A stretch of 64,000 bases of DNA from Okapia johnstoni. Its lineage: Eukaryota; Chordata; Mammalia; Artiodactyla; Giraffidae. Below, piece by piece: positions 20,521-30,655 of the stretch. Position 1 is the stretch's first letter, and each line of letters starts with the position of its first letter. Under the pieces are notes generated by a model that saw nothing but the letters and a program-made list of their open reading frames with translations, did no database searches and was not told where the DNA came from. The stretch covers positions 25,357,405 through 25,421,404 of the forward strand of contig CM044322.1 of the NCBI GenBank assembly GCA_024291935.2, written 5' to 3'. The position numbers were made by a program, and so were the translations under genes.

Positions 20521-21474
20521 GAATCCCTTCCAACCTTTATATTCAGTTTGAGGCACACCTCCTCCAGGGAGGCTTCCCGAATACCTGGACCCACGGCCAT
20601 CTCCCTCTCAGAATTCCTAGATGATGAACGCCTATATTGGCCTATTCTAGTTCCAATGTAACAAAAATCTCCAAAACATGTTGTTAAATTAAGAAACATT
20701 TAGAAATAATATGACTAGTCATGGCATTTATAATTTAAAAATAAATCCCACTAAAATCTATATATTTATGTGGATTTGTATTTTGGAATGTATATATTTC
20801 CTTCTAGTAGAAATGAATGTCACGTAACAGAGAGATTCTAGACAAGTCAGTGAACAAGGTGACAATTGGATGCAATCAAAATTTATTTCTCAAATTCCTC
20901 AAGAAAAAGCCACTTTGGAATCAGACTGTGTCTTTACTAAGTCACATGCAGTTTAGTATTGTTTCCTGCTGTGTTGGATCTTTCTCCAAGAAGCAGATAG
21001 AGACGGCAGATTTCATTTAGGGGGCCACTGTTCAAGCAAAATGAAGGATGTGTCTTTACGATGCTCATACCATGGCAGGCCATCCAAAACTGAGATCAAG
21101 CAGTGTTTCCCAGCAGGAGCGTCTAACCATGTAGGTCAGGACAGTCGATGTTGAGTAGCCCTGTGCAAGATTTAGCATCCCTCCCTCACTGCCCTGGATG
21201 TTTACTGTCACCATTCACTTGCTTGCACACACAAATATTCTTCCAAATATTTCTCAGTGCCTCCCAGGGGGCAGTACTTCCCTCCCTTGCCTGAACACCA
21301 GTGGAATGACTTTACATCTTCTAGCTCATTCTCACTCTTGTGTAGGCATTTGCTCACTGAATGCAAGGGCCACTGAGAGAAGTCCACTGCTCTATTTGTT
21401 TAAATAGGATTTGGTTTTCCCTTTTTCTTCCTGAGCCTGCATAACTGAATTCATATAAGCTATATGCTCCAAGG
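20521..21474. other. Unique sequence
   Basis: The block GCACACCTCCTCCAGGGAGG (about 20552-20571) may belong to an old L2. The rest has no recognised repeat. Frames of 60-70 codons have no domain. Confidence 0.4.
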
Positions 21475-22400
21475 GTGTCACCCCCCTGTTAAAGTTATCT
21501 GTTGCTTTATGACAAACCATATGAAACATAGTGGCATAAGAAAACTCCATTTTATTAAGTTCATGGATTCCATTGAGCAGAAGTCCGCACAAGACCTAAT
21601 GACTTGCTTCTGCTCTACAATGTCTGGGGCTTTGGGTCAGAAGACTTGAAAGGCTGGGTTAGACGCAGTGTCTAGGGGCTGGAATTATCTAGAGGCATCC
21701 TCATTCACTTATCTGTCTCCTGAGCTCCTGGGATTTGAGAATAACTCCAGGGCTGGATAGTGGTGGAGCTGTCCGTCCCACCCAAAGGGGCTAGAGCACC
21801 TACATGTGGCCTTTTAGGAGAGGAAAGATGTTTTCCCTCTACCTTCCTTGGTTCATTGTCTGGGAGCCCTGTGAATTATACTGACAAGAGACAGATTAGC
21901 AAGAGAAAACCAGAGTTTATTAACACGTGCAGTGTGCATGTATGTGGGAGAAACTCAGTGCCAAGTGACTCAAAGGAGTGGTTAGGACTTGGGGTGTATA
22001 TAGCATCTTAACAAAGAAGAGCACATTTATAAAGAAGTGATAAGAAGTGATGAGACAAAGGGTTTAGGCCTCTAGGGCTGCAAATTGAGCAAAGATAAAC
22101 ATATGGGGAACTAATGGAAGAGAAGAGCTATTTTAGGAAGGTTTGTTGTACTATCCTCTCAGTGCTGTCTCTGGACAAAGAATTGGAGCTGTCTGTCTCT
22201 AGTGATTGGGTCTAAGGCTATTATGAAAATGGAGGGGGCAGAGAGCCTCTCCTCCTATTTTGTAGTGGCATATTATGATTCCTTACAGCTTCCTCATGTG
22301 ACTTGGGGTTCCTCACAACATGGCAGCCTCAAACTAATAAACAGAAGCTTCATGGTCCCATATGATCCAGCCTTGAAAGTCATGCAGCACTACTTATGCA
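21475..22400. repeat. Probable LTR-like element split by a second LTR
   Basis: Bases 21490-21820 (GTTATCTGTTGCTTTATGAC onward, through GCATCCTCATTCACTTATC) and 22285-22400 (TCCTCATGTGACTTGGGG, AACATGGCAGCCTC) look like two parts of one old plus-orientation mammalian repeat, probably LTR-related. The intervening 21820-22284 is a different block with CAGAGTTTATTAACACGTGC, the complement of a polyadenylation-type AATAAA end. Family assignments are inference. Confidence 0.4.
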
Positions 22401-22869
22401 GACTCTGCTGTCAAAGCAAGTTGATAGCTCTGGTTCAGAGGATTTCTCTCTACCTGAAAGATGTTGATATTGTGCAGACAGTGGTGGTAGTAAGTGCCAG
22501 TCTCGTTACAGAATAATGTGTCTGTTGATTATGCAGGAACTTTCTCCATTGAAGATCTGATTTACTCTTTATTTTTTGAATTGAACTTGGATTATGGAAT
22601 GCTTTGCTGTCTCTCATATCCAGTCGTTTGGCTAAATATGGCCTTCAGATGTGTTTATCTTGGCCAGCAGTTTGAGTTAATATCCCGAAAAGTTCAGTTA
22701 AGCTATTTGAAGCCTTCGGCAAATTCAGGCAGAGAAGTTAAATCAGTTCCTCAGATGTGTCAAGAGCTGATCTTCTTCTATAGCTTCTTGGACATGAAAA
22801 TGGTTTCCCTTGGGCACGGTGGTATGGCATGACAGCGGTGGCAGTAGGGACCATAATAAAAATAATGGT
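22401..22869. other. Unique sequence
   Basis: Contains a 112-codon plus-strand frame (22494-22832) with hydrophobic stretches but no recognised family, splice signal pattern or repeated codons. No gene is claimed. Confidence 0.45.
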
Positions 22870-22911
22870 AACGAGCATGTATTGAATGTGCCAGGACATT
22901 TGGAGAAATTT

Positions 22912-22991
22912 ATATGGGTTGGCAAAAAAGTTCTTTTGGGTTTTTCTCTAACGTACGACAAACCTGAATAAATTTTTTCTCCAGTCCAATA
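22912..22991. mobile_element. Mariner MITE (about 80 bp)
   Basis: The left end TGGGTTGGCAAAAAAGTTC pairs with a complementary right end (AATTTTTTCTCCAGTCCAA), making one imperfect hairpin with no internal coding space. A second copy of the family is at 60366-60446. TA-type flanks are compatible with a mariner. Confidence 0.75.
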
Positions 22992-23017
22992 TTATCTAAC
23001 TTGACCCTCACCACAAT

Positions 23018-23252
23018 ACTTTGGCCACCTCATGCAAAGAACGAACTCACTGGAAAAGACCCTGATGCTGGGAAAGATTGAAAGCAAAAGGAGAAGGCAG
23101 TGACAGAGGATGAGGTGGTTAGATAGCATCACTCACTCAGTGGACATGAATTTGAGCAAACTTGGGGAAATACCGAAGGACAGGGAAGCCTGGCATGCTG
23201 CAGTCCGTGGGGTCACAAAGAGTTGGATATGTAGTGACTGAACAGCAACAAA
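23018..23252 (+). mobile_element. BovB LINE 3' end inside MIR
   Basis: Begins at ACTTTGGCCACCTCATGC and ends with an AACAGCAAC tail. ACAAT is present on both sides (23013-23017; 23253-23257), a short possible target duplication. Confidence 0.9.
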
Positions 23253-23410
23253 ACAATTGTATAAGTTGGATTTTTAAATTACTATTCTTACTTTGCAGAA
23301 GAGGAGACTGAGGCCCAAAGATGTTAACTTGCCCAAGGTCTCCTAGCCAGCATACAGCTGGCTCCTGATGCTGCTTGTCTTACCTGCAAGACTCTTACAT
23401 CCCCTTCTGA

Positions 23411-24141
23411 TGGCAGTCTCTGCTGAAATTTCAGCATGTATCATCCCTGGATGCAGACCAAGGGTATGGCTCGCTGGAAGGCATATGCCCATTGAAACCC
23501 CCTTCCAAACACAATAGGGCTGTTCACGCTGTGTTCAGTAGGTGATTAAATGAGTTTTATTTTGCCAGTGGTTAATGAGGATTGAACTAAACTCTTCAGT
23601 TATGCACTGTTCCTTTGATGCCCTGTCTCCCTTTGCAGTAAGACAAACAGCAGTGACAGAACTAAACTCTTCAGTTATGCGCTGTTCCTTTGATGCCCTG
23701 TCTCCCTTTGCAGTAAGACAAACAGCAGTGACAGTTGCAACATTATGTAAATGACCGCAAGGAAAAGGGTTGCTGGGCAACCTGGGAGGTTGAGAAACTG
23801 GCTCTAATCTCCCTGTGTTTCTGCTTCCGGCTTCCCTTCAAAATGCCCTCCAGTATCACCTGCCTAGAACCATTACCCTTCATCTCTCCTTTACTTGATT
23901 TGCTCCTCCATAATTGCTCAAGGGTTGGGGCCCTTTCGCCTCCCCTCTTGGAGCTTCATTCAGACTGTGCCTTTAAGTTCTTACAAACAAAGCATGCATT
24001 ATGGACACTGCTGAGTTTCCCTGGGGCTCTCCAGCTGCCTCATTACCCAAGGCCTATCTTTGATTTACTTCAACGTATAGTCTCTTATATATACCTTTTG
24101 CTTCCTCCCTCTCTAGGGGATAAATAGGGGTGCAGTGGAAA
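23411..24141. other. Unique sequence with a 75-bp tandem duplication
   Basis: Apart from the duplication at 23584-23733, no repeat or gene is recognised. The plus frame at 23735-24127 (130 codons) has no domain, and the segment is C/T-rich around 23900-24110. Confidence 0.5.
23584..23733. repeat. 75-bp direct tandem duplication
   Basis: Two adjacent 75-bp units (23584-23658 and 23659-23733) begin GAACTAAACTCTTCAG and end AACAGCAGTGACA. I see one difference between them (A or G in the word TATGCACTG). Such high identity indicates a recent duplication or a minisatellite allele. Confidence 0.95.
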
Positions 24142-24222
24142 GGCAAGCCAGGCATGCTGCAGTCCATGGGGTCACAAAAGAGTCAGACATGACTGAGCGA
24201 CTGAACAACAACAACAACAGGG
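24142..24222 (+). mobile_element. BovB terminal fragment
   Basis: Contains GCCAGGCATGCTGCAGTCC, GAGTCAGACATGACTGAGC and an AAC-repeat tail. Only the last about 80 bp are present. Confidence 0.9.
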
Positions 24223-24359
24223 AAGGAAGGGGAGCGAGTTATGAAGTGTTGCCTATGGGATAGACACACCAGGCACACACAATTCAAAGGGCAAGGGAGG
24301 GGAGAATTTTATATCTGCTCATTAGCCCTATGTGTAGGGGTGCTTACCATCTCTTAAAT

Positions 24360-25106
24360 GGGGATTCGTCTAGTCAAGGCTATGGTTTTTCCAGTGGTCA
24401 TGTATGGATGTGAGAGTTGGACGGTGAAGAAAGCTGAGCGCCGAAGAATTGATGCTTTTGAACTGTGGTGCTGGAGAAGACTCTTGAGAGTCCCTTGGTC
24501 TGCAAGGAGATCCAACCAGTCCATCCTAAAGGAAATCAGCCCTGGTTATTGGAAGGACTGATGTTAAAGCTGAAACTCCAATACTTTGGCCACTTCATGC
24601 GAAGAGCTGACTCATTGGAAAAGACCCTGATGCTGGTGTTATAGCCACGCGTTTCGGGAAACAAGCTCACTCAGAAGGACGATGCAGATAGTGAAGTACA
24701 GTTTATTACACCGGCAGGCCCAAGGCAGAGTCTCCTCTTAGCCAAGGACCCGACCAGCATTTGTGAAAATCTTTTATACCCCATGTGTACGTGTCTGAAC
24801 CCACCACCCCAATTTCCTTGTGACTTACATAAACAAACGAAAGGTAAATACAATCACAATAACCCCATCATTCATGTGTTAGGTGTTCAGACAGTCAATA
24901 ATCAATAAGCCCGAGGTTACATTCCAAACAGTTAGGAGAAGGGGACGACAGAGGATGAGATGGCTGGATGGCATCATCGACTCGATGGACATGGGTTTGG
25001 GTGGACTCAGGGAGTTGGTGATGGATAGGGAGGCCTGGCGTGCTGCAGTTCATGGGGTCGCAAAGAGTCGGACACGACTGAGCGACTGAACTGAACTGAA
25101 CTGAAA
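24360..25106 (+). mobile_element. BovB LINE 3' end split by a solo LTR
   Basis: Bases 24360-24636 carry the region from GTCTAGTCAAGGCTATGG to GACCCTGATGCTGG. Bases 24931-25106 carry from TAGGAGAAGGGGACGACAG to a (GAACT)n tail. A 294-bp LTR lies between. About 15 bp of BovB sequence expected at the junction is missing. Coding frames are partial polyprotein C-termini. Confidence 0.95.
24637..24930 (-). mobile_element. Solo retroviral-type LTR, 294 bp, in BovB
   Basis: The element starts TG and ends CA on the plus strand. Read on the minus strand it has a TATA box (TATAAAAG, complement at 24771-24778). About 65 bp downstream lies a polyadenylation signal AATAAA (complement at 24702-24707), and the end is GGCTATAACA. 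Order and spacing fit an LTR U3-R-U5. No internal region is attached, and no clear target duplication is seen. Confidence 0.8.
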
Positions 25107-25191
25107 TGGGGATTCAGAGTCTGGGACCTGGGCTCAGGCTTGAGGTCTCACTCGCACTTGGGATTTAATTGGGCAGCCTCCCCTTGACTAG

Positions 25192-25402
25192 GGCTTCCCT
25201 AGTAGCTCAGACAATAAATCGTCTGCCTGCAATGCAGGAGACCCGTGTTCAGTCCCTGGGTCAGGCAGATCCCGTGGAGAAGGAAATGGCAGCCCACTCC
25301 AGATCCTTGCCTGGAAAATCCCGTGGACAGAGGAGCCTGGCGGGCTATAGTCCGTGGGGTCGCAGAGTCAGACGTGACTGAGTGACTAACACACACACAC
25401 AC
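25192..25402 (+). mobile_element. Bov-tA SINE with AC tail
   Basis: The head GGCTTCCCTAGTAGCTCAG, the body and the tail GTCAGACGTGACTGAGTGAC lead into an (AC)n run to 25402. Confidence 0.93.
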
Positions 25403-26355
25403 AGCCCCTGTGACAGTTTTCCTAGAAAAGTGACATGAAATACCCGCTTTGAGGTTTGATGAGCAGAGGTCAGTACAAGGGAAGCCAGGTCCCTTTGCTG
25501 GCCAACAAGAGTAATCTAAGAATAGCCTTTGTGTGTTAGATCCTGGAAACACTTGTGTAAGGGTAGAGTAGGAAAAGAATCAAATCTGGAAAAGCCCAGG
25601 CTCAGTCCATCCATCCTCCCTTCTTCCCTCCTTTCCTCCTCCTTTCCTTCCTCCAACACCCTCTTCTCCTTTCTCTCTTTTCAGAATGGATTTCTTTGGA
25701 GATGGATATAAAATAATGGAGGAATAATCACATGAAAACTGCATCTGCAGTCAACATAATAGCAGTAATGATACCCACCACTGCTCCTGACACCTACCAT
25801 TTCACCAGTTGCTAACACCTGCCCCCCAACCAGCCCCAGGATATTGCACTATCCCTATTGTTTCCTTAGGTCCTGACCTCACAAGAATACATAGTCTTTT
25901 ACCTGAGGCTCTTTAAATCCCCTGCTTGAGCTGGCCGTCTGAGTCCTGCCAGGAACTTCAACGATGCACAGAGTCAGTAGATGGTAGAACTGGGATTGCA
26001 GCCCAGCAGCCTGACTTCAGAGAGATGCTCACGTGTTGGAAGAGCCCCAAGACCACCCCCAGGTGCAGTGATTTCCCATGAGAGCTCACAGGACGCCACC
26101 TAGTCATATTCACAGGTGTGATTTATTACAGCAAAAGGCAGCGAAGCAAAATCTGCCCAGGAGAAAGGTTCATGGAGTGTCATCTAGAGGAAACTCAGGT
26201 GCAAACTTCTAAGAGTTTCTCCCAGTGGAGTCCCACAGGACACACTTAATTTCCCAGCACTGAGTCGTGACATGTAGGAAATGATGTCCACCAGGGAAGC
26301 TCCTTAGAGACTCTGTGCTCTGGGATTTTTATAAGGGCCTGTTCACGTAGGGACT
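25403..26355. other. Mostly unique, with a pyrimidine tract and a MIR trace
   Basis: Bases 25606-25685 are an almost pure C/T tract ending in AG. Bases 25950-26025 (AGAACTGGGATTGCAGCCC) look like a reverse MIR 3' part. No gene is supported. Confidence 0.45.
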
Positions 26356-26565
26356 TGGGCTTCCCTGGTGGCTCAGCGGTAAAGAATCGGCCTTCTAGGG
26401 TGGGAGATGCAGGTTCAATCCCTGGGTCAGGAAGATCCCCTGGAGAAAGAAATGGCAATCCACTCCAGTATTCTTGCCTTGAAAACCCCATGGAGAGAAG
26501 CCTGGTGGCTCCATTACATGGGGGTGGCAGAGAGTCCTATACGACAGCAACTCAACAACAACAGT
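26356..26565 (+). mobile_element. Bov-tA SINE, 11-bp TSD
   Basis: The head GGCTTCCCTGGTGGCTCAGC and a slightly decayed tail with an AACAACAAC end. The flanks ACGTAGGGACT (26345-26355) and ATGTAGGCACT (26566-26576) match at 9 of 11. Confidence 0.9.
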
Positions 26566-26794
26566 ATGTAGGCACTCCCTATCTGTACCCAGATTCCAGA
26601 CTCTTAGAAGGAAACCAGATGTTCAGCTTAGACTAAATTGTTTGCACAAACAGTTTAAGCACAGAGAGCCACTTTCATCATACAGAAAGCTTTGAAACTT
26701 GTCTCCAAATCTCAGCTCCCGGATGTTAGCCATGGACCAACCTTGTAAGTAGGATTTTCAAAGAAGAGCAGTTACTCATGCTATATTAATGCCT

Positions 26795-27685
26795 CTCCAC
26801 AGCTCATAACAGCTACCTACTATTTATTAAGTGTTTATTATGTGCAAGGTACTGCATCAGTCTAAGATCATGGCATCTTATCCCATCACTTCATAACAAA
26901 TAGATGGGGAAACAATGGAAACAGTAACAGAATTTATTTGGGGGGGGCTCCAAAATCACTGCAGATGGTGACTGCAGACATGAAATTAAAAGATGCTTAA
27001 TCCTTGAAAGAAAAGTTATGACCAACCTAGACAGCATATTAAAAAGCAGAGGTATTCTTTGCCAAGAAAGGTCCATCTAGTCAAAGCTATGGTTTTTCCA
27101 GTAGTCATGTATGGATGTGAGAGTTGGACTGTGAAGAATGCTGAGCGCCGAAGAATTGAAGCTTCTGAACTGTGGTGTTGGAGAAGACTCTTGAGAGTCT
27201 CTTGGACTGCAAGAAGATGCAACCAGTCCATTCTAAAGGAGATCAGTCCTGGGTGTTCATTGGAAGGACTGATGCTGAAGCTGAAATTCCAATACTTTGG
27301 CCACCTGATGTGAAGCACTGACTCATTTGAAAAGACCTTGATGCTGGGAAAGATTGAGGGCAGGAGGAGAAGGGGACGACAGAGGATGAGATGGTTGGAT
27401 GGCATCACTGACTCAATGGACATGAGTTTGAGTAAACTCCGGGAGTTGGTGATGGACAGGGATGCCTGACGTGCTGCTGTCCATGAGGTCGCAGAGTTGG
27501 ACACAACTGAGTGACTGAACTGAATCAGTCATCTCTTTGAATAATGGCACGTACACACTATTTTTATCTCCTTTTGCAGATGAAAACTTTGAGATAGATA
27601 ATCTCGCTCAAGGTGATACAGCAATCAAGTGGTGAAGGCAGGATTTGAATCCAGGCTAGTTTAACTCCAAAGTCTACTGAAAGGT
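26795..27685 (-). repeat. MIR SINE split by BovB
   Basis: Reverse MIR pieces lie at 26795-26862 (TTATTAAGTGTTTATTATGTG) and 27524-27685 (TTTTGCAGATGAAAACTTTG, AGGATTTGAATCCAGGC). The BovB insertion carries a 7-bp target duplication. Confidence 0.75.
26863..27523 (+). mobile_element. BovB LINE, 5'-truncated 661 bp, 7-bp TSD in MIR
   Basis: Runs from AAGATCATGGCATCTTATCC through the RT-downstream region (AAGGTCCATCTAGTCAAAGC, GTTGGACTGTGAAGAATGC) to GAGTGACTGAACTGA. ATCAGTC flanks it at 26856-26862 and 27524-27530. The frame at 27059-27313 encodes part of the C-terminal domain; the reading is broken upstream. Confidence 0.95.
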
Positions 27686-28274
27686 TGTTGGGGGGTGGAG
27701 GTAAGGAGGGAGTGAAAGCCAAGGTAGGGAGGAAATGTAAATAATAGTTCTTTCCACATAACAATATTATGATTTCTGGTCTCTTCTTTGGGCATTGGTA
27801 TCATCTGTTTTTGTTCCTCAATGGACATACATTGTTTAATCAGAAAATTTTAAAGTAGTTTGATGTAGAATTTTTGGTGAGTCTCCTTTAATATATAAAT
27901 AAACCCAATTATAAAGGCAAATGAACTGTCAAGATGCAAATGAATGCGGCGGCTAAATTACTTGAAGCCAGTTTATTCTCTTAAGCAGGTTAAACAAGTT
28001 CTTTGAGATCTTGTTTACACGTTGTGTTTGTTTAGCAAAACCTTTTTTCCAAGATAGGGCAGCTGAATTAGCTCAGAGGGGATAATCACTGTAAGCAAAG
28101 ATCTGTGTTTTATCAATCCTCAATGCTCCTAAGCTAAGAAGGTACTTTGGATATTGGAAAATATCATAAAAAATGATGGGGCTGAATTCTTACCAACTTA
28201 GGTGAATGAGGTCCTGGTGTCATTCAAATGGGATATTATTTCATGGGACTTTTACAGATAATTCAAGAAGAGAG
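27686..28274. other. Unique sequence including a second candidate conserved block
   Basis: Bases 27870-28170 contain the POU-type octamer ATGCAAAT (about 27935-27942), a TTGTTTAC forkhead-type word (about 28011-28018), TAAATTACTTGAAG and other AT-rich words without any repeat. These are compatible with an enhancer but are only suggestive. No coding frame is present. Confidence 0.3.
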
Positions 28275-28494
28275 ATGGACTTCCCAGGTTGTGCTGGTGG
28301 TAAACAACCCGCCTGCCATTGCAGAATACGCAAGAGATGCGGGTTCAATTCCTGGGTTGGGAAGGTTCCCCTGGAGAAGGGAATGGCAACCCACTCCAGT
28401 ATTCTTGCCTGGAGAATCCTAAGGACAGAGGAGCCTGGAGGGCTACAAGCTCAGAGTAGAGTCAGACAGGAATGAAGCGAATTAGCACCCATGC
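28275..28494 (+). mobile_element. Bov-tA SINE
   Basis: The head is diverged (GGACTTCCCAGGTTGTGC), the body has GGGTTGGGAAGGTTCCCC, and the tail is degraded (GAGTCAGACAGGAATGAAGC). Confidence 0.88.
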
Positions 28495-28750
28495 AAGGAA
28501 AAACAGACTAGCTAGACCCAAAGCAAATTTTCAACAGCACAAAATCCAGTGTCCCAAGGAAGCCACATGGTGTCCCAATACAGTTTATCTGCCCACTAGG
28601 GCCTCCTTGAGCTGCTCAGAGGAATAAGAGAAATTGAGGATCCTTGTTAATTCAATCTGACAGAGACCTGGGGGAGAGTGGGTGAGTCCACTTCCTGCTC
28701 TTGGGAGCCTCTGTGAGTCTTTGGGTTTGCAGACCACTGCTGTGTTCTTT

Positions 28751-29022
28751 AGAGAAGGCAATGGCACCCCACTCCAGTACTCTTGCCTGGAAAATCCCAT
28801 GACGGAGGAGCCTGGTAGGCTGCAGTCCGTGGGGTTGCTAAGAGTCGGACACCACTGAGCGACTTCACTTTCACTTTTCCCTTTCATGCATTGGAGAAGG
28901 CAGTGGCACCCCACTCCAGTGTTCTTGCCTGGAGAATCCCAGGGACAGGGAAGCCTGGTGGGCTGCCGTCTGTGGGTCGCACAGAGTCGGACACGACTGA
29001 AGCGACTTAGCAGCAGCAGCAA
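28751..29022 (+). mobile_element. BOV-A2 SINE, 11-bp TSD
   Basis: Two Bov-A monomers joined by CTTTCACTTTTCCCTTTC, ending in GAAGCGACTTAGCAGCAGC. The flanks CTGTGTTCTTT (28740-28750) and CTGTGGTCTTT (29023-29033) differ at one base. Confidence 0.95.
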
Positions 29023-29034
29023 CTGTGGTCTTTT

Positions 29035-29640
29035 GTAACTGAAAGGGGAGTCTGGCTGCTTGATATTCACAAGCCATTAAACAGGCCAGGTTGGTGGAAA
29101 AGAAAATTTGTTTCATTTCAGAGGCCAGCAACCAGGGCAAAAGGAAATGCCTAAGACTCAACACCCTGACAGTCAGGGGGCAAGAGCTTTTATAGACAGA
29201 AGGAGGGGGCTACATTCAGAAACAGCACACTCAGCCCTGACAATCATCTTGAAATTGGTCATCAGGGGTCTGACCTGTGTCATCTTGATTGTTTTAAGTG
29301 CAGTTGATCTTTAGTTCCATGGTCAGTTTATTTCCATTTCTTTGAGGCCAGTTCTCAGAATTCTCATGGCTATAGTCTGGGCATCATGTAGTTAACTTTT
29401 TCCAAGTGGTGGGGGATTCAGTATTTACAAGACAGCTTACAGGTTATGGCTGAAAATATGATCCATGGCCCCTGAGGAGGAACTTAAAGTCCTTGACTAT
29501 GCTTAATGACTACATTATTATTATTTGGTCTCCTTTGACTGTTTTCTTTTGTTTCTGCATATTCTCACTTCTCTGATTAAACTTCTTTGGCCAAAGTTTT
29601 TCCACCAACAAAAGTCAGGCAGAGGATGTGGGGGACAAGG
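29035..29640 (-). mobile_element. Probable ERV solo LTR (reverse)
   Basis: The minus strand contains a TATA-like TATAAAAGC (complement at about 29188-29196) embedded in a U3/R-like layout with a pyrimidine-rich U5-like segment near 29100-29060. Possible ends are TGAAAGG at about 29039 and GGCA at about 29618. No target duplication is seen and the class is not certain. Confidence 0.5.
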
Positions 29641-29802
29641 ACCGTAGGGTCCTGCTCCTTTTCACTTTGTCCAGTGGCCACAATGTTCACCTAGGCCACC
29701 CCCTATGTCCCCAGTTGGCATCTTGGGCTAGGGTCTCTCATCTAGGGGCCTTGGGGGCCTCTGTGGTGAATTCTGCGCATCCCTGTGTATCAGCTTCCCA
29801 GG

Positions 29803-30183
29803 GATGCTTTGTTCGTCTGCTAGCGCTGCCATAACCAGGCACCCCGACTGAGCAGCTTAAACTGCAGAAGCATATTTTCTCATAGTTCCAGAGGCTAGAA
29901 GCCTGAGCTTAAGGTGTCAACAGGGTTGGTTTCATTCTGAGGCTTCTCTCCTTAGCTTCTAGATGGTTCTCTTCTCCCTGTGTCTTCACATGGCATTCCC
30001 TCTCTGTAAGTCTGTCCCTGTCTCCTTATAACGACACCGGTGCTATTGGATTACTGTTCACCCTAATGACCTCATTCTGTCTCTTTAAAGATCATGTCTT
30101 CAAATGCAGTCATATTCTAAAGTCCAAGGCTTAGGATTTCAACGTGTGAATTTGGTGGGGAGGACACAGTTCAGTTCATTAAC
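29803..30183 (-). mobile_element. MLT1-type MaLR LTR
   Basis: Reverse orientation: GAGCAGCTTAAACTGCAGAA, CATAGTTCCAGAGGCTAG, CCTTATAACGACACCGG, TAATGACCTCATTCTGTC and GGACACAGTTCAGTTCATT follow the LTR order. Confidence 0.7.
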
Positions 30184-30655
30184 AGCTGCTTTAACAGATT
30201 TCTATAAGTTTTATAAATGTAGGCAAAATAAGTTCATGATGCTACAGTTCTGTAGGTCAAAATCTGACCTGGACCTCACAGGGCTAAAATCAAGGTATGG
30301 CAGTTCATTTCTCTAGGCTCTGCATAGCACCACTTTCTTTGCTTCTTCCAGCTCCTCGAGGCACCTTTTCTCCATTTTTAAAGCCAGCAACAGCAGGTGA
30401 ATCTTTCTCAGATCATGTCACTCCAGCCTCTTCCACACTCCCTCTGCCTCCTGTTCTGGCTCCCTCTTCCACTTTTACAAACCCTTGCAGTTACATTGGG
30501 GCCACTTGGACAATCCAGGATACTCTTAGGGTGAGCTTATTAGCAACCTTAATTCCACCTGCAACTTTAATTCCCTTTTGCCATGTAACCCAACATAGTC
30601 ACTGATTCTAGGGATTAGAACATAGGCATCTTTGGGGGCCATTATCCTGCAGAGC
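30184..30655 (-). mobile_element. Second MaLR-like LTR (reverse), adjacent
   Basis: Has the blocks GCTACAGTTCTGTAGGTC, AAAGCCAGCAACAGCAGG, GCAGTTACATTGGGGCCAC and TTTGGGGGCCATTATCCTGC. It resembles a related but different MaLR subfamily immediately next to the LTR at 29803-30183. Confidence 0.55.

Larger units (their letters stand above)
22870..23410 (-). repeat. MIR SINE split by a mariner MITE and a BovB
   Basis: Reverse MIR pieces are at 22870-22911 (GCATGTATTGAATGTGCC), 22992-23017 (CTTGACCCTCACCAC) and 23253-23410 (GAGGAGACTGAGGCCC, ACTTGCCCAAGGTCTCC). The two younger insertions sit between them. Confidence 0.7.

Noticed and set aside
22494..22832. A 112-codon plus-strand frame with hydrophobic stretches
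   Set aside because: Single frame without domain, splice context or homology that I can recognise. Kept as unique sequence.
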